This document shows positions 27,080 to 37,731 of a stretch of 64,000 bases of DNA, in pieces; positions within the stretch are counted from its first letter, which is position 1; each line of letters opens with the position of its first letter. Origin of the DNA: Pseudoalteromonas arabiensis (GTDB taxonomy: Bacteria; Pseudomonadota; Gammaproteobacteria; Enterobacterales; Alteromonadaceae); the NCBI RefSeq assembly GCF_001550155.1, contig NZ_LRUF01000005.1, positions 124,001 to 188,000 of the forward strand. Direction: 5' to 3'. The position numbers were made by a program, and so were the translations under genes. The notes under the pieces are model-generated. The model searched no databases and had not been told where the DNA came from. It saw only the letters and a list, made by a program, of their open reading frames with translations.

Positions 27080-29581
27080 CTAAAATAGCTCTTCTTCTGT
27101 TGAAAGATTTTCTTCGAATACATCAGTTGGCTGATCGAGTACATATTTCGTAGGGGCTGTGCCCTTAATAAAGTACTCAAAGCGGCTGGTATAATCATTT
27201 TTATGACTAAGCAAGCCCGTGGCTAAGTCAATACGAACAGACACCAGTCCTTCAGGTAACTCAATAGGTGCCTCAGGCATGCCATCGAGTGCGACTCGCA
27301 TAAAATCAACCCAAGCAGGTTGAGCTGTTTTAGCACCAGACTCTGCACCAGATATTTGTGATTTATCTAGATTATTATTGTAGGTTGAACGGCCAAGTGG
27401 GTTACCTGGGTTATCGAAACCAACCCACACTGAGGTCATTACATTTCGATTAAAACCACTAAACCAAGTATCCACAGAGTCATTGGTTGTACCGGTTTTA
27501 CCCGAAAGATCACGGCGCTCAAGTGCTTGAGCTCGCCAGCCTGTACCACTCCAGCCCGTTTTGTGGGTCCAACTACCGCCACCCCAAATTGCGCTATGCA
27601 TCGCTTGTGAAATTAAGAAAGCATTTTGCTTTGAAATAATACGCGGTGCACAACGCGGCGCAGTATCAGGTTGTGCTGAATTTAACTGGTCACTGTCAGC
27701 TGTATAACTTGTAAATGATGTCGGCTCGGGCGTGTCACACGCAAGCTCTGGCTGTGTTTTAAATATCGTATTGCCAGAAGAATCTTGTATTTCAGTAATA
27801 AAATACGGGGTGATGAGGTGTCCACCATTAGCAAAGCTACTCATCCCTCTGGCAAGTTCAAGCGGTGTAATTGAAGCACTGCCTAATGCAAGGGATTCAC
27901 TGCGGTTAATATCGCTATTCAAAAAGCCGAATTTGAGTAGGTGGTCTGCGGTGCGTTGTAAGCCAACACCGCGTAGTAACCTTACAGAGATCACGTTTTT
28001 AGATTGTGCAAGGGCACGGCGGATACGAATAGGGCCGTTATACACTGCAGGGCTGTTCTTTGGACGCCATGCAACACCTTGGCTTTTATCCCACTGATTT
28101 ATAGGCGCATCGTTTAAAATAGATGCCAAGGTGTAGCCGTTTTCAAGTGCCGCTGAGTAGATAAAAGGTTTTATATTTGACCCTACTTGACGTTTTGCTT
28201 GAACAGCACGGTTGTATTGGCTTTGCTCAAAGCTGTAGCCCCCAACGATAGCCTTAATACGGCCATCTTGTGGGTCGAGGGATACTAATGCACTTGATGC
28301 TTCAGGTATCTGGCTCAAAATGTAGCTGTCATCAGTGTTTTTACGAAGCCATATTTGTGCGCCCGCTGTGAGGATTTCAGCAGCTGTTTTTGGTGGGAAG
28401 CTTTGACGGTAGCGAGTGATATATTTACGCGCCCACTTTAAGCCATCCCATTCAACCGTTACCTGTTCGCCATTTTTTAGCAACACTTGAATTGATTGTT
28501 CTGCAACTTGGGTAACGACACCTGTTAATAATGGACCAAACTCTTTAACGTCTTTTAGTTTTTCTAAAATCGCGTCTTTGTTAAGAGGGTTTTCTGTTTC
28601 GCTATCCCATAGCTGAGCTGTTGCACCTCGATAGCCATGACGCATATCGTAAGCATGGAGGTTATTGACTAAAGCATCTTGTGCAGCTTGTTGTATTTCA
28701 GAATCGATACTTGTAAATACTCTAAAGCCAGTATTGTAAGCGCGTTCATGACCAAAACGGGCGACCATTTCTGCACGTACCATTTCTGAAATATAGGGCG
28801 CGTATACATCAATTTCAGCGCCGTGAAACTTAGCTGTGATAGGGGCACTAGTTGCTTCATCATATTGCGCTTGTGTGATGTATTTTTCTGTATACATACG
28901 ACCAAGCACTACGTTTCGGCGTGCTTTAGCACGTACAGGGTTTCGGATAGGGTTTAAAGCAGAGGGGGCTTTTGGTAAGCCTGCAATCATCGCCATTTGC
29001 GCAAGGGTTAGTTCGTTTAGTTCTTTACCGTAGTAAACTTGGGCGGCGGCACCAATACCAAAAGCTCGATTTCCAAGCTCAATTTTATTTAAGTACAACT
29101 CAAGAATTTCATCTTTACTAAGAATACTTTCAATATGCAGTGCGATGAAAATTTCTTTGACCTTACGAATATAAGCTTTTTCTCGAGTTAAGAAAAAGTT
29201 ACGAGCTAACTGCATAGTTATAGTGCTTGCGCCTTGTTTCTTTTCACCTGTGGATATGAGTACAATGGCAGAGCGAACAATACCAATAGGGTCAATCCCT
29301 ATGTGTTCGTAAAAGCGGTTGTCTTCAGTTGCCAAAATTGCATCAATGAGTGGCTGTGGTATTTGATCTATCGTGACGGGAATACGTCGTTTTTCACCAA
29401 ATTGATTAATCAATAAGCCGTCCCGAGAAAAAACCTGCATAGGTGTCTGTAACTGAACGTCTTTTAGTACCTGAACGCTAGGAATGTCAGGTTTAACGTA
29501 ATAGTATAGACCGACTAAAGTAATAAGGCCTAAAAACGAGCAGATGATAATAAATTGTAAAGTTCTCTTTAATAAAATCAC
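27080..29581 (-). CDS. mrcA: Penicillin-binding protein 1A
   Basis: An 833-residue bifunctional class A PBP. One membrane helix is at about 10-30. The GT51 glycosyltransferase has its catalytic Glu in ATEDNRFYEH (near 84) and KKQGASTITMQLARN. An OB-like region lies at about 310-410. The transpeptidase has Ser of GSNIKP (near 467), SKN and KTGTT (near 692). It polymerises lipid II and cross-links peptidoglycan in the periplasm. Divergent from pilM, as mrcA is from hofM in E. coli. Length is typical (E. coli 850). Confidence 0.97.
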   Translation of the reverse strand: MILLKRTLQFIIICSFLGLITLVGLYYYVKPDIPSVQVLKDVQLQTPMQVFSRDGLLINQFGEKRRIPVTIDQIPQPLIDAILATEDNRFYEHIGIDPIGIVRSAIVLISTGEKKQGASTITMQLARNFFLTREKAYIRKVKEIFIALHIESILSKDEILELYLNKIELGNRAFGIGAAAQVYYGKELNELTLAQMAMIAGLPKAPSALNPIRNPVRAKARRNVVLGRMYTEKYITQAQYDEATSAPITAKFHGAEIDVYAPYISEMVRAEMVARFGHERAYNTGFRVFTSIDSEIQQAAQDALVNNLHAYDMRHGYRGATAQLWDSETENPLNKDAILEKLKDVKEFGPLLTGVVTQVAEQSIQVLLKNGEQVTVEWDGLKWARKYITRYRQSFPPKTAAEILTAGAQIWLRKNTDDSYILSQIPEASSALVSLDPQDGRIKAIVGGYSFEQSQYNRAVQAKRQVGSNIKPFIYSAALENGYTLASILNDAPINQWDKSQGVAWRPKNSPAVYNGPIRIRRALAQSKNVISVRLLRGVGLQRTADHLLKFGFLNSDINRSESLALGSASITPLELARGMSSFANGGHLITPYFITEIQDSSGNTIFKTQPELACDTPEPTSFTSYTADSDQLNSAQPDTAPRCAPRIISKQNAFLISQAMHSAIWGGGSWTHKTGWSGTGWRAQALERRDLSGKTGTTNDSVDTWFSGFNRNVMTSVWVGFDNPGNPLGRSTYNNNLDKSQISGAESGAKTAQPAWVDFMRVALDGMPEAPIELPEGLVSVRIDLATGLLSHKNDYTSRFEYFIKGTAPTKYVLDQPTDVFEENLSTEEELF

Positions 29582-29713
29582 TTATATTTTCCCTAAATAG
29601 ACTCCCAATTAGAATCGGAGACTGCTAGTATATATTGATTAAAAAATGAATAATATTTTTTCAGACAAAAATTATAACTTGTTTATTATTAAAACAAAGG
29701 CCAAGTTGCAAAC

Positions 29714-30793
29714 ATGCTAAGTCAACTATTTAAAAAGCCTTCATCTATGATGGTAGGGATCGACATTGGATCGCATTGTATCAAAGCGGTGTTGTTGCAG
29801 AAAACAGACGCAGGTTTGCGACTTGAGGCTTTAGCGATAGAACCTATGCCTAAAGGCGCAATATCTGAACGATCAATCCAAGATATTGAAGCAATTGGCA
29901 ATGTGATTACTAAATTAAAAAAGAAACTACCCAAATCAGTTCAGTCCGCGGCCGTAGCCGTGTCTGGACAAACCGTGATCACGAAAGTTATTTTTATGGA
30001 TGTATCATTAACTGATGCTGAATTAGAGTCGCAAATTGCCATTGAAGCCGACAGCCTCATTCCTTATCCACTTGATGAGGTTAATATTGATTTCGAAAAA
30101 CTTTCAATCAATGAAGCTGATCCAAGTAAAGTGAATGTTTTACTCTCTGCTGCGCGAACTGAAAGTGTAGAGGCACGGGTTAGTGCACTTGAAACAGCCA
30201 ACCTGAAAGCGAAAGTTGTTGATGTTGAAAGCTACGCATTGAGTCGTGCCATGGACATCTACTATCAGCAGCTACCAAGTGATGCTTTTAACAAGTGTGT
30301 AGCCGTCGTTGATATCGGTGCTGTATTGATGCTGGTGAGTGTTGTTCAAGCGGGTGAAACGATATATACCCGTGACCAAGTATTTGGTGGTGACCAATAC
30401 ACTAATAGTATTGTCAGTTATTACAACAAGAGTTTTGATGAAGCTGAAATTGGTAAAACAACCGGTGATTTACCCCCTAATTATACCTTTGAGGTGCTTG
30501 CACCATTTCAAACATCGCTTTTACAGCAAGTAAGGCGTGCTGTGCAAATGTTCCTAACAACCAGTGGTAAAGATCAGGTCGATTATATTGTTTTAACCGG
30601 TGGAACCGCCATGATAGATGGGTTAGACCGTCTATTGATTGAAGAATTAGGGATCCATGCAGTGGTTGCAGAACCTTTTGCTAATATTGAGATAGCCCCA
30701 AAGATAGATCGTAACGTTTTACAACGTCATCGTACGCAATTTGCAATAGCGACAGGGTTAGCATTAAGGAGCTTTTCATCATGCCACATATAA
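29714..30793 (+). CDS. pilM: Type IV pilus assembly protein PilM
   Basis: A 359-residue actin-like cytoplasmic protein. VGIDIGSHCIKAVLL is the ATP-binding first phosphate loop; VVDIGAVLMLV and VLTGGTAMIDGLD are the second phosphate and adenosine regions. PilM binds the N-terminus of PilN and links the inner-membrane platform to the motor. It starts the pilMNOPQ cluster and overlaps pilN by 13 bases. Confidence 0.95.
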   Translation: MLSQLFKKPSSMMVGIDIGSHCIKAVLLQKTDAGLRLEALAIEPMPKGAISERSIQDIEAIGNVITKLKKKLPKSVQSAAVAVSGQTVITKVIFMDVSLTDAELESQIAIEADSLIPYPLDEVNIDFEKLSINEADPSKVNVLLSAARTESVEARVSALETANLKAKVVDVESYALSRAMDIYYQQLPSDAFNKCVAVVDIGAVLMLVSVVQAGETIYTRDQVFGGDQYTNSIVSYYNKSFDEAEIGKTTGDLPPNYTFEVLAPFQTSLLQQVRRAVQMFLTTSGKDQVDYIVLTGGTAMIDGLDRLLIEELGIHAVVAEPFANIEIAPKIDRNVLQRHRTQFAIATGLALRSFSSCHI

Positions 30794-31353
30794 ACCTGCT
30801 ACCTTGGCGTGAACAGCAACGAAAAGAGTCACAAAATAAATTTGTCACTATTTTGTTTGCAGTTGTGGTGGTTTGCTTCTTGAGTATGTATATCCTGAGC
30901 TCTTTTTATAGCGGTCTGCGCGAAGGGCAAAATATTAAAAATGATTTTTTGAATACAGAAATAGCATTACTGAATCAACGTATTCGTGAAATTAACGAGT
31001 TGGATAAAAAGAAAGAAAGCTTACAACAACGTATGCGCTTAATCGAAGAGTTACAAAGCAGCCGTAACCTGGGTACGCAAATTATGGACGAAGTTGCGAA
31101 AATAGTGCCTGCGGGAGTGTACTTAACTAAATTAGAGCGCCGCGGTAATAGTATTCATGTTGTCGGTCGTAGCGAGTCAAATAACCGTTTATCAACCATG
31201 CTACGCCAAGTTCAAGGCTCTTATTTACTTGAACGACCTATCATGCAAGGTATTGTTGCAGGTGAACAAACATCAAGACTACTGAGTGACTTTAATATGG
31301 AATTTTATGTTAAGCCATTTGATAAGATAGGCGAGGCGCGCAATGAACCTTGA
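30781..31353 (+). CDS. pilN: Type IV pilus assembly protein PilN
   Basis: A 190-residue bitopic inner-membrane protein. PHINLLPWREQQR at the start is the conserved PilM-binding INLLPWR motif. One helix is at about 22-44, followed by a coiled coil (about 52-95) and a small periplasmic ferredoxin-like domain. Pairs with PilO. Overlaps pilM and pilO. Confidence 0.95.
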   Translation: MPHINLLPWREQQRKESQNKFVTILFAVVVVCFLSMYILSSFYSGLREGQNIKNDFLNTEIALLNQRIREINELDKKKESLQQRMRLIEELQSSRNLGTQIMDEVAKIVPAGVYLTKLERRGNSIHVVGRSESNNRLSTMLRQVQGSYLLERPIMQGIVAGEQTSRLLSDFNMEFYVKPFDKIGEARNEP

Positions 31354-31948
31354 TATCAAATCGTTAACAGAAATAGATTGGAATGAAATAGAGCTCGAAA
31401 ACATGGGCGATTGGCCTATCGCCGTTAAAGTTCTGTGTTGTAGCTTTGTTGCAGCTATTGTACTTTACTTTAGTTACAGCTTATTGGTGTCTGATGAAAT
31501 CGCGAGTTACCAAGCTGCTGTTGAGAAAGAAACCCAATTGCGCACCACCTATAAGCAAAAGTACGCTATAGCCAGTAATTTAGAACTGTATCGCCAACAA
31601 ATGATTGATATGGAAGAAAAGTTCTCGCAGCTATTGAAGCGCTTACCGACCTCAAATGAAACCCCTGGATTACTCGATGATTTATCTTATGTGGGAACAA
31701 CCAGCGGCCTTACATTCTTAAAAATTGGTTGGTTACCTGAAATAGAAAAAGAATTTTATACTGAGTTACCAATAAAAATAGAGGTTGTGGGTACTTATCA
31801 TGAGTTTGGTGATTTTGTTGGTAAAGTCGCACAGCTTCCTCGTATTGTGAGCCTTCATGATTTCACAATTCAAACCTTAGGAAATGATGAGTTAACGTTT
31901 AGTGTTGTGGCTAAAACATACCGCTATGAAGGAGGGACTAAAAAGTGA
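31343..31948 (+). CDS. pilO: Type IV pilus assembly protein PilO
   Basis: A 201-residue partner of PilN. A cytoplasmic segment precedes one membrane helix at about 28-49, then a coiled coil and a periplasmic domain with the FLKIGWLPE and EVVGTYHEFGDFV pattern typical of PilO. It aligns the inner-membrane platform with PilP and the secretin. Overlaps pilN by 11 bases and pilP by 4. Confidence 0.95.
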   Translation: MNLDIKSLTEIDWNEIELENMGDWPIAVKVLCCSFVAAIVLYFSYSLLVSDEIASYQAAVEKETQLRTTYKQKYAIASNLELYRQQMIDMEEKFSQLLKRLPTSNETPGLLDDLSYVGTTSGLTFLKIGWLPEIEKEFYTELPIKIEVVGTYHEFGDFVGKVAQLPRIVSLHDFTIQTLGNDELTFSVVAKTYRYEGGTKK

Positions 31949-32481
31949 AACAGTTCCCCTTAGTAATCATGATGAGCTTATTGCTCAGTGCCTGTAACGA
32001 TGACACCTCTGAGCAAAAAGAGTTTATTGATCAGGTTAAAGCAAGCACAACACCGAAGGTCGAGCCGATTCCACAAATGGCGAATTTTGAATATTTTGAA
32101 TACAGTGCAGGTAAAATGCGCAGCCCATTTGTCGCCCCTAAGCCTGAAATTATTCAAAATAATCTCGTGCAGGTAAAAAACTGCTTACATCCCGATCCTG
32201 ACCGTGTTCGCCAGCCACTAGAAAAATACCCGCTTGATAATTTATCAATGAAAGGAACAATTGGCCGAAGTGGTCAAACATGGGCACTGATCAAAGCGGC
32301 TGATGAAACTCTTTATCGGGTTACTGTTGGTAATTATCTTGGTTTGTATCATGGCGAAATAAAAGAAGTGCATGACAATTATATACAATTATTAGAATTA
32401 ATCCCTGATGGGGCTGGTTGTTGGAAAGAGCGTCTGACAAAACTAGAAATGTTAGAGGCAAATACAAATGGTGCAAGTTAA
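31945..32481 (+). CDS. pilP: Type IV pilus assembly lipoprotein PilP
   Basis: A 178-residue lipoprotein. The lipobox LLSAC places the lipidated Cys at 17. A long unstructured stretch follows, then a beta domain (about 80-175) with the SMKGTIGRSGQTWALI pattern of PilP. It links PilNO to the PilQ secretin. Overlaps pilO by ATGA-type spacing and pilQ by 14 bases. Confidence 0.95.
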   Translation: MKQFPLVIMMSLLLSACNDDTSEQKEFIDQVKASTTPKVEPIPQMANFEYFEYSAGKMRSPFVAPKPEIIQNNLVQVKNCLHPDPDRVRQPLEKYPLDNLSMKGTIGRSGQTWALIKAADETLYRVTVGNYLGLYHGEIKEVHDNYIQLLELIPDGAGCWKERLTKLEMLEANTNGAS

Positions 32482-34546
32482 TCGTATGAAAAGTAAAAAC
32501 AAAATGCATAAAGCAACGACTTGGTTAAATGATATGCATAAATATATATTAGCTGCATTAGCTTTTTTTATGGCGCAAGCTGCTGTAGCCGCTCCATTAT
32601 TATATGACATACGTTATAACCCATTAATGAAGGGCGAGACACAATTACAACTCGTCTTTGATGAAGCACTTACCTTTGAGCCTAAAGTGCAGGTGTATAA
32701 CACGCCAGCTCGTATTGAGATGCTATTTAGTGATGTAGGCGTTGATAACGGTGTTCGTGATGTGGCCGTTAACCAAGCGGGTATAAAGCATGTGACAAGC
32801 ACAATGACTTCTGAAGGTCTAAAAGTGACGGTATCTTTAGAGCGTTTGAAAATTTATAAAACAATAGCCAAAGATAACATAGTCAGCTTACATGTTTCGG
32901 ACAATCCAATCACATCCGACGAAGCAGATCCTCTTTCTGCAAAGAACAATTATATCAATACAATTCAGTCGATAGATTTTCGCCGTGGTGAAAAGGGAGA
33001 AGGGCGTGTACTTGTATTTCTGCAAGATACGCAAGCTGCCATCGACGTTCACGAAAGTGGTGGGAAAATTGTTGCAGAGTTTCATCACACAGATATTTTA
33101 GATGATCTACTTTATCAATTAGATGTACTTGATTTTGGCACTGTGGTTAGCTCAATCGAAACCTTTAAAGAGGGTAATATGAGCCGTGTTGTCATTGAGC
33201 CTAATGCGGCGTTTAAATTTACTCATCAACAAATAGAAAATATTTTCACCCTCACTGTTGAAAAAGATGATTCACAGCGGGCCTACCTTGATGGTGGTAT
33301 AGAGTATCAAGGTCGACCAATGACCTTAAACTTTCAAGATATTCCGGTGCGCGCCGTTTTGCAGATTATTGCTGGCTATAATGAGTTTAATCTAGTGACC
33401 AGTGACTCTGTAACAGGAAACATTACATTACGCCTAGAAGGTGTACCATGGGATCAAGCGCTGGACGTTGTGTTAAAAGTCAAAGGTCTAGACAAACGTA
33501 TGGATGGCACGATTTTAATGGTTGCGCCATCTGAAGAGCTTGCAGCCCGAGAAGCAAAAGAGTTAAAAGCGAAACAACAAGTTGAAGACTTAGAACCTCT
33601 ATACAGTGAGTACATTCGCCTTAACTACGCAAAAGCAGAAGAGTTTGCGGACTTATTAAAAACCGACACCAATAGTATCATTTCTGCGCGTGGTAGTGTG
33701 TCAGTTGATAAACGTACTAACACACTGCTAATCAAAGATACCGCAAAGAGTATTGAAAGTGTTCGCCGTATGGTTGAAACCTTAGATATTCCGGTAAAAC
33801 AAGTGGTGATTGAGTCACGTATGGTAACAGTACGAGACAATGTTCAAGAAGACTTGGGGGTTCGTTGGGGCTTTAGTGATCAACAAGGGAGTGATGGGAT
33901 TGCTGGCACATTAGAAGGTGCAGAGACGATTTCGAATGGGGTTATTCCTAATTTGTCTGATCGACTCAACGTTAATTTACCAATCTCAAACCCTGCGGGA
34001 AGCATTGGTATGCATGTAGCAAAACTTGCAAATGGCACCTTAATTGATTTAGAGCTGACAGCGCTTGAGGAAGAAAACAAAGGTGAAATTATTGCAAGTC
34101 CTCGTATTACAACAGCAAACCAGCAAAAAGCGCGCATAGAACAAGGTACTGAGATCCCTTATGTTGAAGCGGCATCAAGTGGTGCAACAACGGTGAGCTT
34201 TAAAAAAGCAGTATTAAGCTTAGAAGTAACACCGCACATCACGCCAGATAACAAAGTCATCTTAGATCTTGTGATTACACAAGATACACGCGGTGACACT
34301 GTTCAGACACCAACAGGACCTGCTGTAGCGATTGATACCCAACAGATTCAAACACAAGTGTTGGTTGAAAACGGACAGACGGTTGTGCTTGGCGGTATTT
34401 TCCAACAGCAAATCGTCAATTCAACAAAGAAAGTTCCCCTATTGGGTGATATTCCGTACTTAGGTGTTTTATTTAGAAGCACCAGTGAATTTAATGAAAA
34501 AAGAGAGTTGTTGATCTTCGTAACACCAAAAATTCAAATCGATTAG
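32468..34546 (+). CDS. pilQ: Type IV pilus secretin PilQ
   Basis: A 692-residue outer-membrane secretin. A long N-region and signal peptide end at about 43 (MAQAAVAA). AMIN-type beta domains at about 45-250, an STN/N0 domain near 275-345 (LNFQDIPVRAVLQIIAGY), an N1 domain and the secretin core near 430-692, with VPLLGDIPYLGVLFR and VFVTPKI-like closing segment, follow. ATG 32468 is within pilP; ATG 32486 is a second possibility. It forms the pore for pilus exit. Like E. coli hofQ, it is followed by aroK. Confidence 0.96.
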   Translation: MVQVNRMKSKNKMHKATTWLNDMHKYILAALAFFMAQAAVAAPLLYDIRYNPLMKGETQLQLVFDEALTFEPKVQVYNTPARIEMLFSDVGVDNGVRDVAVNQAGIKHVTSTMTSEGLKVTVSLERLKIYKTIAKDNIVSLHVSDNPITSDEADPLSAKNNYINTIQSIDFRRGEKGEGRVLVFLQDTQAAIDVHESGGKIVAEFHHTDILDDLLYQLDVLDFGTVVSSIETFKEGNMSRVVIEPNAAFKFTHQQIENIFTLTVEKDDSQRAYLDGGIEYQGRPMTLNFQDIPVRAVLQIIAGYNEFNLVTSDSVTGNITLRLEGVPWDQALDVVLKVKGLDKRMDGTILMVAPSEELAAREAKELKAKQQVEDLEPLYSEYIRLNYAKAEEFADLLKTDTNSIISARGSVSVDKRTNTLLIKDTAKSIESVRRMVETLDIPVKQVVIESRMVTVRDNVQEDLGVRWGFSDQQGSDGIAGTLEGAETISNGVIPNLSDRLNVNLPISNPAGSIGMHVAKLANGTLIDLELTALEEENKGEIIASPRITTANQQKARIEQGTEIPYVEAASSGATTVSFKKAVLSLEVTPHITPDNKVILDLVITQDTRGDTVQTPTGPAVAIDTQQIQTQVLVENGQTVVLGGIFQQQIVNSTKKVPLLGDIPYLGVLFRSTSEFNEKRELLIFVTPKIQID

Positions 34547-34564
34547 GTGATTTTTTCTTAATCA

Positions 34565-34600
34565 ACGAGCAATTAACCTGTTTAATTGCTCGTTATATGG
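34565..34600 (+). terminator. Hairpin after pilQ
   Basis: Perfect 12-base stem ACGAGCAATTAA / TTAATTGCTCGT with a 5-base loop. The T-run is delayed (GGCTTTTTATG), so termination may be partial and let transcription continue into aroK. Confidence 0.6.
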
Positions 34601-34725
34601 CTTTTTATGTTAATTGACTTGAAATACCCAATCAATTACTGAGATAATCCCCTCCTTAATTTTGGGGCCAGGTCGTTAGGCGGGGTTTTATTTCAAATTT
34701 TAGAGTTCGTTTGTACTAAAAAGAT

Positions 34726-35244
34726 ATGGCTGAGAAACGTAATATATTTCTAGTGGGCCCTATGGGGGCTGGCAAAAGCACAATTGGTCGTCACATTGCT
34801 GACCAATTACACCTTGAATTTTTCGATTCAGATCAAGAGATCGAGCGTCGTACTGGAGCAGATATTGCTTGGGTATTCGATCTTGAGGGTGAAGAGGGCT
34901 TTCGACTTCGTGAAGAAACTGTTATTTCAGACTTAACTGAGATGCAAGGTATCGTTCTTGCAACCGGTGGTGGTTCTGTGATCAGTAAAGAAGTACGTAA
35001 CAAGCTTTCTGCTCGTGGTATTGTTGTATACCTTGAAACGCCGATCGAAAAGCAAGTTGCACGCACGCAGCGCGACAAGCGTCGTCCATTATTGCAAACA
35101 GAAGAAGCACCGCGCGATGTATTAGAGCGCTTAGCTGAAGAACGCGAACCGCTATACAAAGAAGTCGCTGATTTTGTTGTCCGCACTGATGAACAAAGCG
35201 CAAAAGTTGTTGCTAATCAAATCATCGAGAAATTAGATTTTTAA
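34726..35244 (+). CDS. aroK: Shikimate kinase
   Basis: A 172-residue kinase for the fifth step of the shikimate pathway. P-loop GPMGAGKST is at 11-19, [11 protein letters not shown] holds the metal- and shikimate-binding Asp/Glu, and ATGGGSV and RDKRRPLL (lid) are present. Length matches E. coli AroK (173). Followed 26 bases later by aroB. Confidence 0.97.
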   Translation: MAEKRNIFLVGPMGAGKSTIGRHIADQLHLEFFDSDQEIERRTGADIAWVFDLEGEEGFRLREETVISDLTEMQGIVLATGGGSVISKEVRNKLSARGIVVYLETPIEKQVARTQRDKRRPLLQTEEAPRDVLERLAEEREPLYKEVADFVVRTDEQSAKVVANQIIEKLDF

Positions 35245-35270
35245 AAACCAAGAATAAAAGGAAACTAGCG

Positions 35271-36341
35271 ATGCTTGAATTAACTGTTAATTTGGACGAG
35301 CGAAGTTATCCTATTTATATTGGTCAATCTGCACTTCAATACCAAGGTCGACTCCGTGAACATATCGGTGATTGTCGACCTGTTATTATCACCAACGACA
35401 CTATTGCACCTTTATATTTAGATGATGTAATGAGGTCGTTGGCTGATCATAATCCGCTCTCTTTTATTATTCCTGATGGTGAACAATATAAGTCACTAGA
35501 GTGGTTTGAAAAGATTTCAGCATTTTTACTTGAGCATAACTGTGGCCGAGACACCTGCTTAATAGCTTTGGGTGGTGGTGTGGTTGGCGATTTAACGGGC
35601 TTTGTGGCAGCGTGTTATCAACGTGGAGTGCCGTTTATACAAGTACCAACAACCTTACTATCACAGGTCGATTCCTCGGTGGGCGGTAAAACAGCGGTAA
35701 ATCATCCGTTAGGTAAGAACATGATTGGCGCTTTCTATCAGCCACAAGCGGTGTTCATTGATACTAAGTCTTTGCATACGTTGCCTGAGCGTGAGTTTGC
35801 AGCAGGTATGGCTGAAGTCATTAAGTATGGCCTGATCTACGATACAGAATTATTTGCTTACCTTGAGCAAAATATTGCCAACCTTAAATCACTCGATGAG
35901 CAAACATTACAACACGTGATTTACCGTTGCTGCGAAATTAAAGCGCTTATTGTTGCTGAAGATGAAAAAGAAGCGGGCCTGCGTGCATTATTGAATCTAG
36001 GTCATACGTTTGGTCATGCGATTGAAGCACAGATGGGCTATGGTAATTGGCTACACGGTGAAGCGGTTGCAGCGGGTATGGTATTGGCGGCAAGACTAGC
36101 GCATAAGCGTCGTGATTTATCACAGCAAGAGGTTGAACGTATTGAAGCGCTTATTGCTCAATACGACTTACCTGTGGAAGCGCCAGATGAGATGACTTGC
36201 GAGCAGTTTCTTACCCATATGCGCAAAGATAAGAAAAATAAAAAAGGCACCATTCGCTTTATTCTTCCTACAAAATTTGGTCAATGTGCGCTGGTTAGTG
36301 ATGTAACTGATCAGCAGGTTTGTGATTTACTTATACGCTAA
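35271..36341 (+). CDS. aroB: 3-dehydroquinate synthase
   Basis: A 356-residue NAD- and zinc-dependent enzyme that converts DAHP to 3-dehydroquinate. [14 protein letters not shown] is the NAD region; [13 protein letters not shown] and [11 protein letters not shown] contain the zinc-binding His and Glu. The start follows a AAAGGAAA ribosome-binding site. Its last base overlaps the ATG of damX. Confidence 0.97.
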   Translation: MLELTVNLDERSYPIYIGQSALQYQGRLREHIGDCRPVIITNDTIAPLYLDDVMRSLADHNPLSFIIPDGEQYKSLEWFEKISAFLLEHNCGRDTCLIALGGGVVGDLTGFVAACYQRGVPFIQVPTTLLSQVDSSVGGKTAVNHPLGKNMIGAFYQPQAVFIDTKSLHTLPEREFAAGMAEVIKYGLIYDTELFAYLEQNIANLKSLDEQTLQHVIYRCCEIKALIVAEDEKEAGLRALLNLGHTFGHAIEAQMGYGNWLHGEAVAAGMVLAARLAHKRRDLSQQEVERIEALIAQYDLPVEAPDEMTCEQFLTHMRKDKKNKKGTIRFILPTKFGQCALVSDVTDQQVCDLLIR

Positions 36342-37678
36342 TGCAATCGCAAATATTGCCTAGCCGTGCTGCGCTAGTTGATCGAATCGCCCTGCAGTTT
36401 GAATATGGGCAAAACCTAATATGTTTATTAGGTCCTTCTGGTTTAGGGAAAAGTTATCTATTAGAAACTTTTATTACCGATAAGTATCTTGAGTTTAATA
36501 AAGCTTTTGTGCAACTTAACGGTAAGATGACGGATCAACAATTTGTTACTGATTTACTCGAACAGAATTTTCGCAACCCGCTTATCGATCACTCATTAAC
36601 ACTTTCAGAGAACTTTTATCAGCTCTATAAGCAGCAGCCATGTGGCGATTGTTTATGGGTTATCGATGGTGGTCGTCACCTATCAGAAGAGCTTGTTCAG
36701 CAGCTTGAGCTTATTGCCAAGCAAAGCCCCAGTACGCTCTATATCCTAATAGCCTCGCAATCGGTAGGGCAGTTTACACAAGCCGTTGAAATTCATCTTG
36801 AAGCCCTCAATATGAGTGAGAGTAAACAATTGATGCGTTGGTTTTTTCCTAACTTGCCAGTTGAAGAAGACCCTGTTTTTCGCACTTTTGTTGAAGAAGC
36901 AAAGGGTAATCCAGCTCTTTTATTGGCTTGGCAGCCACAAGAACACACCGCTGATATTCGTGAACCTGAAAAAAGTTATAAATTACTCTACTTACTCTTA
37001 TTACTGTTAACGACCATGCTGCTGATAATTGGCTTTTTATACAAGGCCGATATGACCGAGTGGTGGAAAGAGCATTATCAACAAGATACAACAGCAAAGG
37101 TAGCCACTGCGCTGCCAGCTGAAAAAATCATAGCACCAACTGACAAAGCACTTGAAAAAGCACCTATTGAAACCGCTCAGCAACAAAGTAATGAGCAAGA
37201 ACAACCTGTTGCTACGCTATCACATGAAAATAACGTATCAGCAATTGTTGATAGTTTAGCTATTCCTGTACCTGCTGAACCTCAAGAAACGGCAGAAAGT
37301 GATGATATCGCCACTGATTTAGAAGGTGCACCCGCGGAGCAAAAGCAGCTAACAGAGCCCGCTGAGGTTGCAACGTTAACTGGAAATGCCTGGTACTTAG
37401 CTGAACCTGATGGGCACTTTGTTATTCAACTGCTGGCTGTAACTAAACAAGAAATTACCGATAAGTTTATTACAGAAAATAACTTACAGGATACAGTTCA
37501 CATATACCAAGCCCTACGTAATGGTACACGTTGGTGGATTGTTACTTCCGGCAGTTATGAAAGCTTAGGTGACGCAAAAAAGGCTGCTTTACAGCTTTCT
37601 GATAATGTGCGTAAAAATCAGCCTTTTTACAAAAAAATAAGTAAAATTAAGCAAGAAATCGCCTCACTAGATCAGTAA
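36341..37678 (+). CDS. damX: DamX-like AAA/SPOR protein
   Basis: A 445-residue inner-membrane division protein. Residues 1-205 form an AAA-like ATPase with Walker A LLGPSGLGKSYLL (about 29-41) and a VIDGGRHL segment. One membrane helix lies near 214-234, then a long acidic and Gln-rich periplasmic linker, and a SPOR domain at about 354-433 (GHFVIQLLAVTKQE). E. coli DamX localises to the septum through SPOR. Position between aroB and dam is identical to E. coli. Overlaps aroB by one base. Confidence 0.92.
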   Translation: MQSQILPSRAALVDRIALQFEYGQNLICLLGPSGLGKSYLLETFITDKYLEFNKAFVQLNGKMTDQQFVTDLLEQNFRNPLIDHSLTLSENFYQLYKQQPCGDCLWVIDGGRHLSEELVQQLELIAKQSPSTLYILIASQSVGQFTQAVEIHLEALNMSESKQLMRWFFPNLPVEEDPVFRTFVEEAKGNPALLLAWQPQEHTADIREPEKSYKLLYLLLLLLTTMLLIIGFLYKADMTEWWKEHYQQDTTAKVATALPAEKIIAPTDKALEKAPIETAQQQSNEQEQPVATLSHENNVSAIVDSLAIPVPAEPQETAESDDIATDLEGAPAEQKQLTEPAEVATLTGNAWYLAEPDGHFVIQLLAVTKQEITDKFITENNLQDTVHIYQALRNGTRWWIVTSGSYESLGDAKKAALQLSDNVRKNQPFYKKISKIKQEIASLDQ

Positions 37679-37731
37679 AATAAAACAGATTAGTGTAGAA
37701 TCGCGCAACACTGAATTGAAGTTAAGAGCAG